Below, in pieces: positions 7,336 to 7,633 of a stretch of DNA of 7,633 nt. Numbering within the stretch: the stretch's first letter is position 1; each line of letters starts with the position of its first letter. The stretch spans positions 1 through 7,633 of the forward strand of contig CALELW010000107.1 of NCBI GenBank assembly GCA_937902905.1, in the 5' to 3' direction. The stretch comes from an uncultured Clostridium sp. Its GTDB lineage: Bacteria > Bacillota > Clostridia > Lachnospirales > Lachnospiraceae. Under the pieces are notes generated by a model. It was not told where the DNA came from. It saw only the letters and a program-made list of their open reading frames with translations, and did not search any database. A program made the translations under genes and the position numbers.

Positions 7336-7633
7336 ATTCTACGCATTATAGTAGCGTTTCCTAAGCTGGATGATGCGAAAAAAATAAAAAAAGTTTTGAA
7401 TCGGAGCGGATATGATGATATACTAGCATTTAATAGTGCATCGCAAGTGATTGCAGCCGCCAATGAATGTGACGGCGGTATTGTGCTGTGCGGATATCGT
7501 TTGACAGACATGCACTACAGTGAATTGTATGGCTATCTGCCACGGGAATTTCAGATGCTTTTAGTAGCATCGCCTGCCAAATTGCAGGAATGCTCAATTG
7601 GCAGTATTATGTGTTTGTCTATGCCGATTCATT
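7336..7633 (+). CDS. NitR/AmiR-like pseudo-receiver regulator, probable ANTAR antiterminator; 3' end outside window, ATT start
   Basis: The open frame continues to the window end; 99 codons are visible. The protein begins (M/I)LRIIVAFPKLDDAKKIKKV and continues with SGYDDILAFNSASQVIAAANE, GGIVLCGYRLTDM, YLPREFQMLLVASP and SIMCLSMPIH. This follows the beta-alpha order of a response-regulator receiver. It lacks the acidic pocket after strand 1 (FP instead of DD), the phospho-Asp (VLCGYR where VLLDIR is usual) and the conserved Lys (MP instead of KP), so it is a pseudo-receiver. Such proteins in clostridia usually end in an RNA-binding ANTAR domain that acts by antitermination; that part lies beyond the window, so ANTAR is inference. 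Context supports it: a NitR-type gene accompanies glnA and the glutamate synthase genes in Clostridium saccharobutylicum. An in-frame TGA at 7330 blocks earlier starts. ATT 7336 (or ACG 7333) gives the full first strand, whereas TTG 7396 would remove 20 residues including strand 1. Confidence 0.8.
   Translation, partial: MLRIIVAFPKLDDAKKIKKVLNRSGYDDILAFNSASQVIAAANECDGGIVLCGYRLTDMHYSELYGYLPREFQMLLVASPAKLQECSIGSIMCLSMPIH

Noticed and set aside
7329..7364. GTG start for the regulator, or a short leader peptide, at 7329
   Set aside because: The GTG overlaps the Shine-Dalgarno sequence, leaving no spacing, and reads only 11 codons to a stop. It could join the regulator only through a frameshift, so a direct ATT start is simpler.

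Overview
The window holds four genes, all on the + strand and closely spaced: gltB (5' end cut off by the window edge), gltD, a glutamine synthetase type I family gene, and the first ~100 codons of a NitR/AmiR-like pseudo-receiver regulator (expected to carry a C-terminal ANTAR domain beyond the window). The layout looks like one nitrogen-assimilation operon. The gaps between genes are 36, 63 and 47 bases, no stretch over 300 bases lacks a gene, and no promoter or strong terminator is visible. Moderate GC, AGGAGG-type ribosome binding sites, and the combination of gltBD, glnA and an AmiR-like regulator point to a clostridial Firmicute, most likely Lachnospiraceae. That placement is inference from sequence style and gene order, not from a database search.

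Region by region: 2-4399 is the large subunit of NADPH-glutamate synthase, lacking only about the first 50-60 residues including the catalytic N-terminal cysteine. Positions 4436-5917 encode the complete small subunit. A 63-base spacer then carries a 12-bp hairpin with an AGGA tetraloop, followed by a good ribosome binding site. Positions 5981-7288 encode an intact 435-residue GS-I family protein. From 7336 to the window end runs the start of the regulator, which has a near-perfect Shine-Dalgarno but no ATG, GTG or TTG at the expected place; ATT is the best start.

GltB and GltD together convert 2-oxoglutarate plus glutamine to two glutamates. The obvious reading is that the third gene supplies the glutamine (GS-GOGAT cycle) and the fourth regulates the pathway. 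A close look changes this. The GS-like protein keeps the fold motifs and the substrate-binding arginines, but by ungapped alignment with the Bacillus subtilis GlnA motifs it has lost four of the six metal ligands, the catalytic flap glutamate, the DGSS serine and the feedback-inhibition arginine. It is an uninterrupted, normally spaced gene, so it is probably a conserved pseudoenzyme rather than decay. The adjacent regulator has a receiver-like domain without a phospho-acceptor aspartate, so it too must be controlled by something other than phosphorylation. The most interesting hypothesis here is that the dead GS is a glutamine/glutamate-sensing partner for the antiterminator, and that true glutamine synthesis is done by another enzyme elsewhere in the genome (for example a type III GS, known in Butyrivibrio).
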